From Microvirga vignae (GTDB taxonomy: Bacteria; Pseudomonadota; Alphaproteobacteria; Rhizobiales; Beijerinckiaceae), in NCBI RefSeq assembly GCF_001017175.1, contig NZ_LCYG01000019.1, forward strand, positions 62,001-126,000: DNA of 64,000 nucleotides, read 5' to 3'. The position numbers and the translations under genes were made by a program. The first letter of the stretch is position 1. Each line of letters starts with the position of its first letter. This document shows positions 48,953 through 57,809 of this stretch, one piece after another. The notes beneath the pieces are model-generated. The model did no database searches. It was not told where the DNA came from and saw only the letters and a list, made by a program, of their open reading frames with translations.

Positions 48953-50422
48953 CTATCTGATGTGACGCAGGGAGCCTGCAATTTTCCGGAGAATGGAAGG
49001 GTGTGTCGCAAGAGCTCCGCTTCCAACTGCAATTGCAAGCGCGAGGACGATCAGGATCGCGGCGACTGCGAACGTAATCCTCAAACCCGCGGCAACGGCG
49101 TCAGGGTGCGCCATCGTGGCATCGGTCGTCGTCAAGGATAGCGCGAACACCGCCCCCATGACAGATGCGCCGGTGACGAGGCCGAGGTGACGCGCAAGGT
49201 TGAGCATGCCGGAGATGACGCCCCGCTGGTCAGGCCGGAGATCCTTCATCACGGCGGTATTGTTGGCCGCCTGGAACAGCGAATAGCCGGCGGTGACGAC
49301 AGCTATGGGAGCGATGTAACCGGCGATGCCGGCCTCCACCGGCGTCATGGATAGGATGAACGAGCCAGCCGCCATTCCCGCGAGTCCAGCGATAGTCACG
49401 CGTTGGGCGCCGATCCAGTCGACCATGCGGCCGGCGGGCACGCCGGTGAGCGCCGCGACGCCCGGGCCGACCGACATGACCAGTCCGGTGAAAGTTGCGT
49501 CGAGCCCGAGCGCAACGGAGAGATAGAACGGCCCAACCACCAGCGTCGTCATCATTACCGTCGAGACGAGTGTGCTCGTGGCGAGACCTGCGCTCAGCAC
49601 CGGATCCCGGAGCATCGCCAGGTGGATCAAAGGTGACGCAGTTCTTGCTTCGGCGCGCGCGAAGAGGACGGCTCCGAGAGCAGCAGTCGCCAGCAGGGAG
49701 ACGTTGAGCAGGCCAAAATGCCCGCGCCCGACTGTCATGGCGAGCGCATAAGCTGCAAGCGTCAAACCAAGCATCAGCATGCCCATTGAATCGAACCCAG
49801 GTCGATCCGCCTTCGTTCGCCCGTTGTCGATGGGCAGGGTGTGATACGCGAGGAAAAAAGCGAGTATGCCAAGCGGCACGGTGACGAGAAAGATCGCCCG
49901 CCAGCCAAAGCCGGAGATCAGAACCCCACCGAGCGAGGGACCAAGTGCGGTGCCTATCGCGGACATGGTCCCGAGCAGCCCCATCACGCTACCGGTCTTT
50001 GCCCTCGGAACCGTTTCTCCGACAAAGGCCATGGCGAGGGTCATCATGACGGCCGCACCCAGTCCCTGCACGATCCTTCCGGCGATCAGCTGCCACAGGG
50101 TGGAGGTGACGCCACACAGGGTCGAGGCCGCTGTAAACAGGGCGATCCCGATGAGCAGCAGCTTTCGGCGGCCGACGATATCGCCCAGCCGTCCGAGGCT
50201 GACGATCAGGACAGTGATAGTGAGCAGGTATGCGAGAACGATCCACTGGACTTGCTGGAAAGAGGCATGGAGCGCCTGTGCGAGAGCCGGCAAGCCGACA
50301 TTGGCGATGCTTGTGCCGAGCGCCGGCAGCAGCACAGAGAGAGACAGACTGACGAGCACCCACCGAACCGGAGGTGCCTGTTTGGCATTTTCGGACCTTG
50401 TCCTGTCTTGTTCCACAACCAT
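48953..50422 (-). CDS. MFS drug exporter, DHA2 (14-helix, EmrB/QacA) type
   Basis: 489 residues with about fourteen predicted membrane helices. Motif A appears as LGRLGDIVGRRKLLLIG after the second helix, and motif C-like GTALGPSLGGVLISGFGWR in helix five marks an antiporter. Such proteins export lipophilic drugs or metabolites with protons. The ATG at 50422 gives a normal short N-terminal tail; a frame to ATG 50497 adds 25 basic residues and neither has a clear ribosome site. It diverges from a LysR regulator with about 150 bp between them, the classic layout for a regulated exporter. Confidence 0.88.
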   Translation of the reverse strand: MVVEQDRTRSENAKQAPPVRWVLVSLSLSVLLPALGTSIANVGLPALAQALHASFQQVQWIVLAYLLTITVLIVSLGRLGDIVGRRKLLLIGIALFTAASTLCGVTSTLWQLIAGRIVQGLGAAVMMTLAMAFVGETVPRAKTGSVMGLLGTMSAIGTALGPSLGGVLISGFGWRAIFLVTVPLGILAFFLAYHTLPIDNGRTKADRPGFDSMGMLMLGLTLAAYALAMTVGRGHFGLLNVSLLATAALGAVLFARAEARTASPLIHLAMLRDPVLSAGLATSTLVSTVMMTTLVVGPFYLSVALGLDATFTGLVMSVGPGVAALTGVPAGRMVDWIGAQRVTIAGLAGMAAGSFILSMTPVEAGIAGYIAPIAVVTAGYSLFQAANNTAVMKDLRPDQRGVISGMLNLARHLGLVTGASVMGAVFALSLTTTDATMAHPDAVAAGLRITFAVAAILIVLALAIAVGSGALATHPSILRKIAGSLRHIR

Positions 50423-50573
50423 CGGCTTCACTTTGGACCCTGCTTCTTGGCGGCTCCGGGACTGGAGTCGTCCGAACCCTAGTCCTTTGGCTGACATGGC
50501 GGAACGCGCATCGTCTGCATTTTATTCATGCGCCTGACGCCATATCATGATGAAGCTGTGCTATGGTGGAAGC

Positions 50574-51491
50574 ATGCCGTCCCCCGACCTCAACCTACTC
50601 GTCACGCTTGATGTGCTGCTCGCGGAAGGCAGCGTTGCGCGCGCAGCCGAAAGATTGCGGCTCAGCCCGTCGGCAATGAGCCGGGCGCTGGCGCGCTTGC
50701 GCGAGACAACCGGCGATCCGTTGCTCGTCAGAGCCGGACGCGGCCTCGTTCCCACGCCCCGTGCAATCGAACTCCGAAACCAAGTCAGCCAGCTTGTGCA
50801 GGCCGCAGAGGCAGTTCTACGTCCCGCCGAGAGCCTGAACCTCAAGCAGCTCGTCCGTACGTTCACACTGCGGACCAGCGAAGGCTTCGTGGAGAACTTC
50901 GGGCCGGATCTCATTGCTCGCGTTAGCGAGGACGCCCCAGGCGTACGACTCCGCTTCATGCCGAAGCCAGACAAGGACAGCAGGTCCCTTCGCGACGGAC
51001 TCGTCGATCTGGAAACAGGCGTTGTGGGGGAGACAACGGGTCCGGAGGTGCGTACTCAGGCATTGTTCCGAGACCATTTCGTTGGCGCTGTGCGTATGGG
51101 GCACCCACTAAGCCAAGGCGAGATCACTCCCTCCCGTTATGCGACCGGCAGGCACATCTGCGTCTCGCGGCGGGGAATTGACAGGGGGCCGATCGACGAA
51201 GCCTTGAAGCCGTTGGGGCTGGAACGGAACATCGCCACGATTGTCGGCGGCTTTTCGACTGCGCTGGCTCTCGCTCGGACCTCCGACCTGATCGCCACTG
51301 TTCCAGAACGGCATACCGGAAACCTTCGCGCCGGAATGCATAGTTTTCGCCTTCCCGTACCCACGCCAGAAGTCACGGTTTCGCTGCTGTGGCACCCGCG
51401 GCTGGATGCCGATCCAGCGCATCGGTGGCTGCGGAGATGCATTCGGGACGTTTGCGGCACGCAACAGTTCTGCACCGAGGCGTCAAGTTGA
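50574..51491 (+). CDS. LysR-family transcriptional regulator
   Basis: 305 residues: a winged HTH (about 4-65, LLAEGSVARAAERLRLSPSA, MSRALARLRETTGDPLLVRA) and a substrate-binding domain (about 85-295). The start PDLNLLVTLDVLL and the NodD/LinR-like HTH are typical of regulators that control adjacent exporters or degradative enzymes. The ATG at 50574 is preferred on family length; in-frame ATGs at 50547 and 50550 are possible. It probably controls the divergent MFS gene in response to an exported compound. Confidence 0.87.
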   Translation: MPSPDLNLLVTLDVLLAEGSVARAAERLRLSPSAMSRALARLRETTGDPLLVRAGRGLVPTPRAIELRNQVSQLVQAAEAVLRPAESLNLKQLVRTFTLRTSEGFVENFGPDLIARVSEDAPGVRLRFMPKPDKDSRSLRDGLVDLETGVVGETTGPEVRTQALFRDHFVGAVRMGHPLSQGEITPSRYATGRHICVSRRGIDRGPIDEALKPLGLERNIATIVGGFSTALALARTSDLIATVPERHTGNLRAGMHSFRLPVPTPEVTVSLLWHPRLDADPAHRWLRRCIRDVCGTQQFCTEASS

Positions 51492-51761
51492 CCTCGCGGG
51501 CAACGCGGTCAGATCGCGCTCAATGTTCGGCTCTCCTAAGGTGAACATTCGTGTTTCCATCATTTAGGTTCGCATAGGGTCACAAGTCTTTAGGCGCAGC
51601 CGAATAGACGTCCGCTGACCGCACGAAAGCAGATACGCGGTCTACTTCGGATTTGTGCCAGAAGAAGACATTTCATGCCCTGAATCCACGCACTGGCGCA
51701 GGACGCTCCCAAATGCCTTATTGCGAATGTTCGTTTCAGAGGTGCTCAATGGATGATGCTG

Positions 51762-52346
51762 TCAGCGCAGCGTGTAGAGATAGGCCGCGACGTGTCTCGC
51801 CTCGGCGCGAGAGATACCCGTGATAGGCATGGCTGTGTTGGGGTCGATTGAGCGCGGGTTCTCGATCCACTGAATGAGCTTGTCCGGCGAGTTGGTCGCC
51901 ACGCCACCGATATAAACCCGGGCTGCGAAGCCCTTGAGGGTGGGTCCGACCCTGCCCTGAGCCCTGGGAACACCGGGAATGGTATGACACCCGGCGCAAC
52001 CATAGCGCTGGGCCAGGTGTCGGCCGACATCCGGATTGCCCGTCGTCAGTGCGATGGCGCGGGCACGAGCTTCCTGGTCGAACTTGATCTGGTAACCGGC
52101 GTAAATGCCGGCTCCTATCAAGAGAACGAGGATAAGTCCGACAACGATGGATCCGCGTCGCAACCGTGCCGGCCTAAGCAGACTGATGCCGGCTAGGTGG
52201 GAATCCGGATCGAATTCCTGGCGAGGAGCGGAGCGTGGATGTGCGGAACGACCCCGGCTGCTTCTCAAGCCCAGGACGATGCCCGTCAATCGCAGGAGGA
52301 GTACCGCGGCTACGGGAGCAAGGGCCCTACCGCGGCGCATAGGCAT
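51762..52346 (-). CDS. Membrane-anchored monohaem cytochrome c
   Basis: 194 residues. A first hydrophobic stretch (ALAPVAAVLLLRLTGIVLG) and a second clear helix (GSIVVGLILVLLIGAGIYAG, about 70-90) precede a class I cytochrome c domain with CAGCH near residue 123 and the axial Met in NTAMPITG. It probably delivers electrons to the oxidase encoded upstream in the same operon, or replaces the pool cytochrome. The start overlaps the CtaG-like gene by about 20 bases; ATGs at 52346 and 52340 are both possible, with GGAGGG just upstream. It is the last recognised gene of the alcohol-oxidation operon. Confidence 0.85.
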   Translation of the reverse strand: MPMRRGRALAPVAAVLLLRLTGIVLGLRSSRGRSAHPRSAPRQEFDPDSHLAGISLLRPARLRRGSIVVGLILVLLIGAGIYAGYQIKFDQEARARAIALTTGNPDVGRHLAQRYGCAGCHTIPGVPRAQGRVGPTLKGFAARVYIGGVATNSPDKLIQWIENPRSIDPNTAMPITGISRAEARHVAAYLYTLR

Positions 52347-53235
52347 TCTGCCCTCCCCTGGAACGTGAGGCCCCTGAACGGGCAATCCAGAGCCCGGCGA
52401 GGATGAGCGCGGCGCCGGCATAGACAATCCCGGCGGGGATCCACATGAAGAGGCCAGCGAGTTGCTGGTCTTCCAGCGGTGTCAGTCCCCACTCGGCAGC
52501 TCCCAATGTCTGGGTCGGATAGATGGTCCGCCGGAAAAAGGCGAGCAGGATGCCGAGGAAGCCCGTGTGGAGCGAGGTGATGAACAGGTAGAAGACTGCA
52601 GCGCCATAAGCCTCCTCCCGGCCCTGCAGCAACGCACGCCAGAACACAATCGCTGTGAGAAAGAAGCTGAGATGCTGCAGCCAGTGAATCCAGGGATCGG
52701 TCAGAGCCGCCTCGTACAGCTCGGGAGCATGCCAGCTCCAGAGCGCCGCCCCATGAAGCAAGGTGGCAATGGGCGGGTTGGTGAGCCAACCCCACGCTCC
52801 TGCGACGGTAGACATCCGGCTGACGCCGCCGACGCCGCGCCTCAGGGGTGAGGACAAGGCCCACAGCATGACGACGGGACGCCCCACGACGAGGAGCGGC
52901 GCAGCCAGCGCCATGAGGATCTCGTGTTCGATCATATGAGCCGTGAACAGGCGCTCGCCGAGCCAGTGGAGAGGCGTCACGAGAGCAACGACGAGGAGCA
53001 CCCATCCAAGGAAAAAGCACCCTGCCTGCCAGAGGCGCACGCCGCGCCCGATCCCGGCCCGCTGCCACAGACGCGCGAGGCCGGCGATGTAGAATCCGCC
53101 GGAGAGCAGCATCGGAATCGTGACCCACGGATTCCATGTCCAGGTCGTGCCCATGTCAAGCCAATGCACATGGCCGGAATGGGCCTGGGCCTCGGCGGCG
53201 GTGATGAGCGCGAGAATGATGGCAGCCGCTCTCAT
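52327..53235 (-). CDS. ctaG: CtaG/caa3-type cytochrome oxidase assembly membrane protein
   Basis: 302 residues. After a short signal-like start (ILALITAAEAQAHSGHVHW) there are about seven membrane helices. HMIEHEILMALAAPLLVVGRP is the signature of the Caa3_CtaG family, which helps insert copper into caa3 oxidases and is unrelated to the Cox11 type of CtaG. Other conserved parts are HAPELYEAAL and DQQLAGLFMWIPAG. The start at 53235 is fixed by an ATGA overlap with the gene before it; the open frame reaches 53574 inside that gene. It belongs to the oxidase operon and supports a functional CuB/CuA enzyme. Confidence 0.85.
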   Translation of the reverse strand: MRAAAIILALITAAEAQAHSGHVHWLDMGTTWTWNPWVTIPMLLSGGFYIAGLARLWQRAGIGRGVRLWQAGCFFLGWVLLVVALVTPLHWLGERLFTAHMIEHEILMALAAPLLVVGRPVVMLWALSSPLRRGVGGVSRMSTVAGAWGWLTNPPIATLLHGAALWSWHAPELYEAALTDPWIHWLQHLSFFLTAIVFWRALLQGREEAYGAAVFYLFITSLHTGFLGILLAFFRRTIYPTQTLGAAEWGLTPLEDQQLAGLFMWIPAGIVYAGAALILAGLWIARSGASRSRGGQNAYAPR

Positions 53236-53582
53236 CGCTCGCACCCATGGAAGACGAGGCCCGCCGCACCGTGAAGCAGGATGACGACCATAAACAGGAG
53301 TGAGATTGCGATTCCCATGAGAGCCATGAAACGATGCGGTCGGCCAGCCCCCGTTGAATCCGGGCGAGGCGTCGGTGCGGCAGTGGCATAGCCGCGCCAC
53401 GACAAAAAGGCCCCGAAGAGGCTCAAGGCCGCCATGACAAGGGCGAAGAGAGGAATTAGCGGCACCTGATGGGCGCAGACCCACGGCACAGCGGCGTAGT
53501 TGAACTGGGTGTCGATCAGCCAGGCCACCGGTCCGGCATAGATGCCGGCGGATGGAGCACCTCGTGAGAGCCATGCCGCCAT
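53232..53582 (-). CDS. Small membrane protein of the oxidase operon, function unknown
   Basis: 116 residues with three predicted membrane helices (about 10-28, 38-62 and 84-108). WLIDTQFNYAAVPWVCAHQ and an early region rich in Trp suggest an oxidase accessory or subunit-IV-like role. No firm family resemblance. Four bases separate it from subunit III upstream and its stop overlaps the CtaG-like gene by four, so it is tightly co-translated. Similar small genes occur beside caa3/ba3 operons in other alphaproteobacteria, a recollection not verified here. Confidence 0.7.
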   Translation of the reverse strand: MAAWLSRGAPSAGIYAGPVAWLIDTQFNYAAVPWVCAHQVPLIPLFALVMAALSLFGAFLSWRGYATAAPTPRPDSTGAGRPHRFMALMGIAISLLFMVVILLHGAAGLVFHGCER

Positions 53583-53586
53583 GATG

Positions 53587-54231
53587 TCACCACCACCTCG
53601 GGAACCAGTAGATGATCACATAGATCGGTGGCCAGGAAGCCACGACGAAATACCAGTAGAAAGCATTGTCGCCTACATCGGAGAAGCGCTTGCCGTGGCC
53701 ATGTCGGGTGAACATGAGCACGGTGAGGACGATTGTATCTCCGAGATCCGTCGCAAGATGCAGCGTGTGCAGGCCGAGAAGGAGCCACAGGATCGAGCCG
53801 TAGGCATTCTGATCCCAGCGAACGTGAAGAGTGCCGAGTTCCAGAACGCGTATTCCTAAGAGGGCAAGCCCGATGAGGCTCATGATGACGAGGTCGCGGC
53901 GGGACCGGCTGAGGTCCTCCCGCTCGCCGTCGCGTTTAGCCATTTGATTGGGCCAGATGCTCGCCAGCATGAGAACGGTGAACAGGCTCGACCAGAGCAG
54001 ATCGGGCGGCGGGGCGCTGAGAGGCCAGTTGCCGTTGATGAAGACGAGATAGAAATAGGCTCCGACCACCATGACGAAGCCCATGCCTTCAGCCGCCGCG
54101 AAGCTGAGGGTTCCCCACCAGATCGGACTGCGGTGACCATAGGAATAGCTCGGCATGTGTCGTGCATTGAGCACGATCCGATGAGACAATGGTGTTTCGC
54201 TGGGGCGAGGATGGGAAGAGCCTGCCGTCAT
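53587..54231 (-). CDS. ctaE: Cytochrome c oxidase subunit III
   Basis: 214 residues with five or so membrane helices, the short form of subunit III found in caa3-type oxidases. WWGTLSFAAAEGMGFVMVVGAYF near residue 40 contains the conserved Glu of the family, and LHTLHLATDLGDTIVL and NAFYWYFVVASWPPIYVI are further family segments. Start at 54231 is set by an ATGA overlap with subunit I; the open frame to 54315 runs inside that gene. It stabilises the oxidase core. Confidence 0.88.
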   Translation of the reverse strand: MTAGSSHPRPSETPLSHRIVLNARHMPSYSYGHRSPIWWGTLSFAAAEGMGFVMVVGAYFYLVFINGNWPLSAPPPDLLWSSLFTVLMLASIWPNQMAKRDGEREDLSRSRRDLVIMSLIGLALLGIRVLELGTLHVRWDQNAYGSILWLLLGLHTLHLATDLGDTIVLTVLMFTRHGHGKRFSDVGDNAFYWYFVVASWPPIYVIIYWFPRWW

Positions 54232-56240
54232 CGCTCGTCCTCCGTGCTCATCTTCGGCCAGAACCAGCCGATCAAGGCGACGGCAAGCGGCAGGCTGCCC
54301 CACACGACCGCCCATGGGGTGAACATCGAACCGATGAAGAGGATGGCCGTCGCCACTGCCGCGATGAACGGCCAGATCGACGGCTCAGGCGTGGATTCCC
54401 GCAGATCCGCCCGCCCATGGGTGATCGTGGAGACGATCTGCTCCCGGTTATCGACACTCAAGCCCGTCACCACGGGCAGGCTGTCGCGATTGGCCCAGAG
54501 GGGCTCCCGGTTCGTGACGACCGGAATGCGGTCGAAGTTCTGCGGCAGTGGCGGAGATGCCGCAGCCCATTCAAGGGTTCCGGCATCCCAAGGGTTCGGT
54601 CCCGCCATGGGACCGCGGCGGGCGCTCGAGGCGAGGTTGTAGAGGAAGAGAACAAAGCTTGCGAAGAAGATGACCGCCCCGATGGTCGAAATCAGGTTGA
54701 GGTTCCCCCAGCCCATTTCCGGCAGATAGGTATAGACACGCCGCGGCATCCCCATCAGCCCGGTGATGTGCATGGGGAAGAACGCCACGTTGAAGCCGAT
54801 GAAGGCAAGCCCGAAATGCCAGATGCCGATCCGCTCGCTCATCATGCGCCCGGTGAATTTCGGGAACCAGTAATAGACGGCTGCAAGCAGCGGGAAGACA
54901 TTGCCGCCGATGAGCACGTAATGGAAATGCGCGACGACGAAGAACGTGTCGTGCACTTGGCTGTCGAGCGGCACGGAGGCGAGCATGATCCCTGACAGGC
55001 CACCTGCCACGAAGATGAAGAAGAATCCAATGATGAAGAGGAGCGGCGTGCGGAATATGGGCCGCCCATCCCAAAGCGTTGCGATCCAGCAAAAGATCTG
55101 AATCCCGTTTGGGATGGCGATGAGCATGCTCGACGCCGTGAAGAAGCTGGCGCCGAGCTGCGGCAGGCCCGCGGTGAACATGTGGTGCACCCAAAGGCCG
55201 AATGAGAGAAACCCGGTCGCTATGAGGGAGAGAACGAGCGCGATATAGCCGAAGGCTTGGCGTCGCGCGAAGGTGACCACGATGGCGGAGACCCAACCCG
55301 TCGCGGGAAGGAAGATGATGTAGACCTCAGGGTGGCCGAAGAACCAGAACAGATGCTGATACAGCAGCGCATCCCCGCCTTCCGCCGGGTTGAAGAAATG
55401 CGTGCCCACGAGCCGGTCCAGGATCAGCATGGCGGAAGCTGTGACGACGGCCGGCAGGGCGAAGACGATCACGAAGGAATTGACCAGTTCGGCCCAGACG
55501 AAGAGCGGGATCCTGTCCAGGGTCATGCCCGGCGCCCGCAGCTTGAAGACGGTCACAATCACCGAGATCGCAACCGCAATGCCTGCAACTTCTGTGAAGG
55601 TGATCATCTGGGCCCAGAAATCGGCCCGCTTGCCGGGTGAGAATTCTGGGCCGGACAACGGCACATATGCGAACCATCCTACATCCGGGCCGATGTTCAG
55701 CATGAAGGCGACCCAGATCATCGCGCCGCCGAACAGGTAGACATAGTAGGAGAAGGCGTTCAGGCGCGGAAAGGCGATGTTGCGGGTGCCGACCATGAGC
55801 GGCACGAGATAAACCGCGAAGGCCTCACCAATCGGCACTCCGAAGAGAAACATCATCGTCGTGCCGTGCATGGTGAAGAGCTGGTTGTAGAGATCAGGCC
55901 CGATCAGCTCATTCTCTGGCTGAGCCAGCTGAAGGCGCATGGCAACGGCGGACAGGCCGCCGAGGAACAGGAAGATGATGGCGGTGACGATGTAGCGGCG
56001 GCCGATGATCTTGTGGTCGACGGTCGAGAGAGCGCCGATCAATCCCTTGTCGGTCCCCCAGGTCTTGGCAAGCCGCGCCGAGAGCTCCAGCCCGTCCACC
56101 TGGTCGTCCCGCAGCTCGTCCGGGCTCGGCGGCGCATCCGCCGCGCTTCGCACGCCCGGAAGACCGCCACGTTCGCCGGTGGCGAGGCGCGTGGGCTCGG
56201 GAACGGCGTCGACATCGTGGGGGGTGAGGGTCCGGGTCAC
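54228..56240 (-). CDS. ctaD: Cytochrome c oxidase subunit I (haem-copper oxidase, caa3 type)
   Basis: 670 residues. The full haem-copper core is present: haem a His in FTMHGTTMMF, the CuB His-Tyr pair in FFGHPEVYI, the CuB His pair in LWVHHMF, and the haem ligands in VAHFHYVLIGG. This binds and reduces O2 while pumping protons. GHPEVYI with the cross-linked Tyr places it in the A family. The C-terminal extension (about 570-670) adds a further pair of helices, as in caa3 enzymes. The start is GTG 56240, overlapping the subunit II stop (GTGA); a longer frame to 56636 is inside that gene. It lies in one operon with a PQQ alcohol dehydrogenase, so its electron donor is probably dedicated. Confidence 0.93.
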   Translation of the reverse strand: MTRTLTPHDVDAVPEPTRLATGERGGLPGVRSAADAPPSPDELRDDQVDGLELSARLAKTWGTDKGLIGALSTVDHKIIGRRYIVTAIIFLFLGGLSAVAMRLQLAQPENELIGPDLYNQLFTMHGTTMMFLFGVPIGEAFAVYLVPLMVGTRNIAFPRLNAFSYYVYLFGGAMIWVAFMLNIGPDVGWFAYVPLSGPEFSPGKRADFWAQMITFTEVAGIAVAISVIVTVFKLRAPGMTLDRIPLFVWAELVNSFVIVFALPAVVTASAMLILDRLVGTHFFNPAEGGDALLYQHLFWFFGHPEVYIIFLPATGWVSAIVVTFARRQAFGYIALVLSLIATGFLSFGLWVHHMFTAGLPQLGASFFTASSMLIAIPNGIQIFCWIATLWDGRPIFRTPLLFIIGFFFIFVAGGLSGIMLASVPLDSQVHDTFFVVAHFHYVLIGGNVFPLLAAVYYWFPKFTGRMMSERIGIWHFGLAFIGFNVAFFPMHITGLMGMPRRVYTYLPEMGWGNLNLISTIGAVIFFASFVLFLYNLASSARRGPMAGPNPWDAGTLEWAAASPPLPQNFDRIPVVTNREPLWANRDSLPVVTGLSVDNREQIVSTITHGRADLRESTPEPSIWPFIAAVATAILFIGSMFTPWAVVWGSLPLAVALIGWFWPKMSTEDER

Positions 56241-57241
56241 TTCAACCCCTCCAGATAGCTTGCGAGAGGTTGAACCTCGTTTGGCTCGAGCTGGATCGTC
56301 GGCATGTCCACGCCCGGCTTGATGCCGTGGGGATCGACGATCCATGCGGCAATATTGCCCCGCGTCGTTTCCAAGGTGCCGGCGGCGATGTAACGGCGGC
56401 TTCCCACATGGGTGAGATCGGGTGCAGTCTTGCCGCCCGCGTCCGTGCCGCGGATCTGGTGGCACATGATGCAAGGCTTGGAGAGAAAGATCTCCATGCC
56501 ACGCTGGTGCTCGGCATCGCTCGGTGGAATGGCGGAGGAGATCTGGTGGTTTCGCCAGCGCTCGAAATCCTCCTTGCTCTCCGCGACGACGAGCAGGCCC
56601 ATATGGGCGTGCTGGAGGCCGCAAAATTCCGCGCATTGCCCGCGGTAGATTCCCGGGCGATCGGCCTGGATCTGGATCTGGTTCTGGCGTCCGGTGATCG
56701 CATCCATCTTGCCTGTGAGGTTCGGGATCCAGAACGAGTGGATCACGTCGGAGGATTCGAGCTTGATCAACACCGGCTCACCCACCGGAATGTGGATCTC
56801 GTTGGCCGTGGTGAAGACGCGGTTGGGCTGAGGGTCTTCATAAGTCACCTGCCACCACCATTGATGCCCCGTGATCAGCAGGGTCAACGTTCCATCCTTA
56901 TGCGCGAACAGCACTTTCTGAGCCGCATAACTCAGGCCCGTCAGGGAAACGACAATCACGAGCGTGAGGCCGATGGCAGCCGAGATGGTGATGGTCATGC
57001 GCCGCTCGGTCCCGGGATCCGTGACCAGCGGGTCCGCGTCGGCGGCGCGCCTTCTGCGCAGCGACAGGAGAAGGGCCGCCATGGTGAGGACCCACACCGT
57101 GGCGAGCACGGCGACGAAGATCCAGAACATACGAGCCAAGCTGCTGGCCGCAGGTCCATGGACGTCGAGAGCCGATTGCCAGCCCTGGCAACCTGCGAGA
57201 GGCAGGCACAGAAGCAGGAGAATGGACGAAATCCTTCTCAT
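56237..57241 (-). CDS. ctaC: Cytochrome c oxidase subunit II fused to cytochrome c (caa3 type), lipoprotein
   Basis: 334 residues. A lipoprotein signal (LLLLCLPLAGC, Cys18) and two membrane helices precede the CuA cupredoxin domain (about 125-230): the electron-entry Trp cluster GHQWWWQVTY and the CuA ligands in GQCAEFCGLQHAHMG are intact. A C-terminal cytochrome c domain (about 250-330) has CIMCH and an axial Met in VDMPTIQL. The haem fusion makes this a caa3-type oxidase that can take electrons directly from small cytochromes. ATG 57241 follows the upstream cytochrome gene stop after seven bases; the longer open frame to 57508 is not used. Confidence 0.93.
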   Translation of the reverse strand: MRRISSILLLLCLPLAGCQGWQSALDVHGPAASSLARMFWIFVAVLATVWVLTMAALLLSLRRRRAADADPLVTDPGTERRMTITISAAIGLTLVIVVSLTGLSYAAQKVLFAHKDGTLTLLITGHQWWWQVTYEDPQPNRVFTTANEIHIPVGEPVLIKLESSDVIHSFWIPNLTGKMDAITGRQNQIQIQADRPGIYRGQCAEFCGLQHAHMGLLVVAESKEDFERWRNHQISSAIPPSDAEHQRGMEIFLSKPCIMCHQIRGTDAGGKTAPDLTHVGSRRYIAAGTLETTRGNIAAWIVDPHGIKPGVDMPTIQLEPNEVQPLASYLEGLK

Positions 57242-57248
57242 CACCGCC

Positions 57249-57809
57249 TCATTGCGGCATCTGCGCGGCAGGAGGAACCTGACCGCCATCAATGACTTCA
57301 CCCGGCGGGCGGCGCTGCTCGGCCGGGCCCGAGTGCATGTCGTCGTTGCGGCCCGGCGCTGCGGCCTTCGGCACGTTGCGGCCCATGGAGCGGACATAGG
57401 CGGCAATCTGCCAGATCTGGTCGTCGGGTATCTTGCCGCGGAACGACGGCATGCCGTTCGGACGGCCTTCGCGGATCGTCTGCACGATGTTCTCGATCTG
57501 CCCGCCATAAAACCAGCGATCGTCCATCAGCGGTGGACCGGAACCGCCGCCGCCATTGGCGTGGCAGCCATTGCAGTTGAACCAGACGTAGAACTTCTTG
57601 CCCTGCGCAATGTGATAGGCGTTTTCCTCATACTCCTTGCCCAAGCCGGAGCGATGCTCGGTCGGACCACTCGGTCCCGCGGAAAGGGGCACCAGCGCGA
57701 TCTTCTCCTCCGTCTCCGCAGTGACCGGATTGGACCGGTACTCACGGTCTTCGCGTTCGCAGGCGCTCAACAGGATGGCTGAGAGAAGGATCAGCGGAAG
57801 GTGTTTCAT
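57249..57809 (-). CDS. Lipoprotein cytochrome c, probable electron acceptor of the PQQ dehydrogenase
   Basis: 186 residues. A lipobox (LLSAC, Cys17) tethers it to a membrane. One class I haem domain (about 65-145) has CNGCH at residues 79-83 and the axial Met in GMPSFRGK. A glycine/proline-rich tail follows. It overlaps the MxaJ/XoxJ-like gene by four bases and precedes oxidase subunit II by seven. In lanthanide methanol dehydrogenase systems the XoxG cytochrome is encoded beside XoxF and XoxJ, and this gene holds that place, though its sequence is not clearly XoxG. Electrons would pass from here to the CuA/haem c subunit. Confidence 0.88.
   Translation of the reverse strand: MKHLPLILLSAILLSACEREDREYRSNPVTAETEEKIALVPLSAGPSGPTEHRSGLGKEYEENAYHIAQGKKFYVWFNCNGCHANGGGGSGPPLMDDRWFYGGQIENIVQTIREGRPNGMPSFRGKIPDDQIWQIAAYVRSMGRNVPKAAAPGRNDDMHSGPAEQRRPPGEVIDGGQVPPAAQMPQ

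Noticed and set aside
48857..48964. 36-codon rightward frame MITLRIVLLILDAIS
   Set aside because: No ribosome site and it overlaps the 3-prime end of the convergent MFS gene; judged chance.
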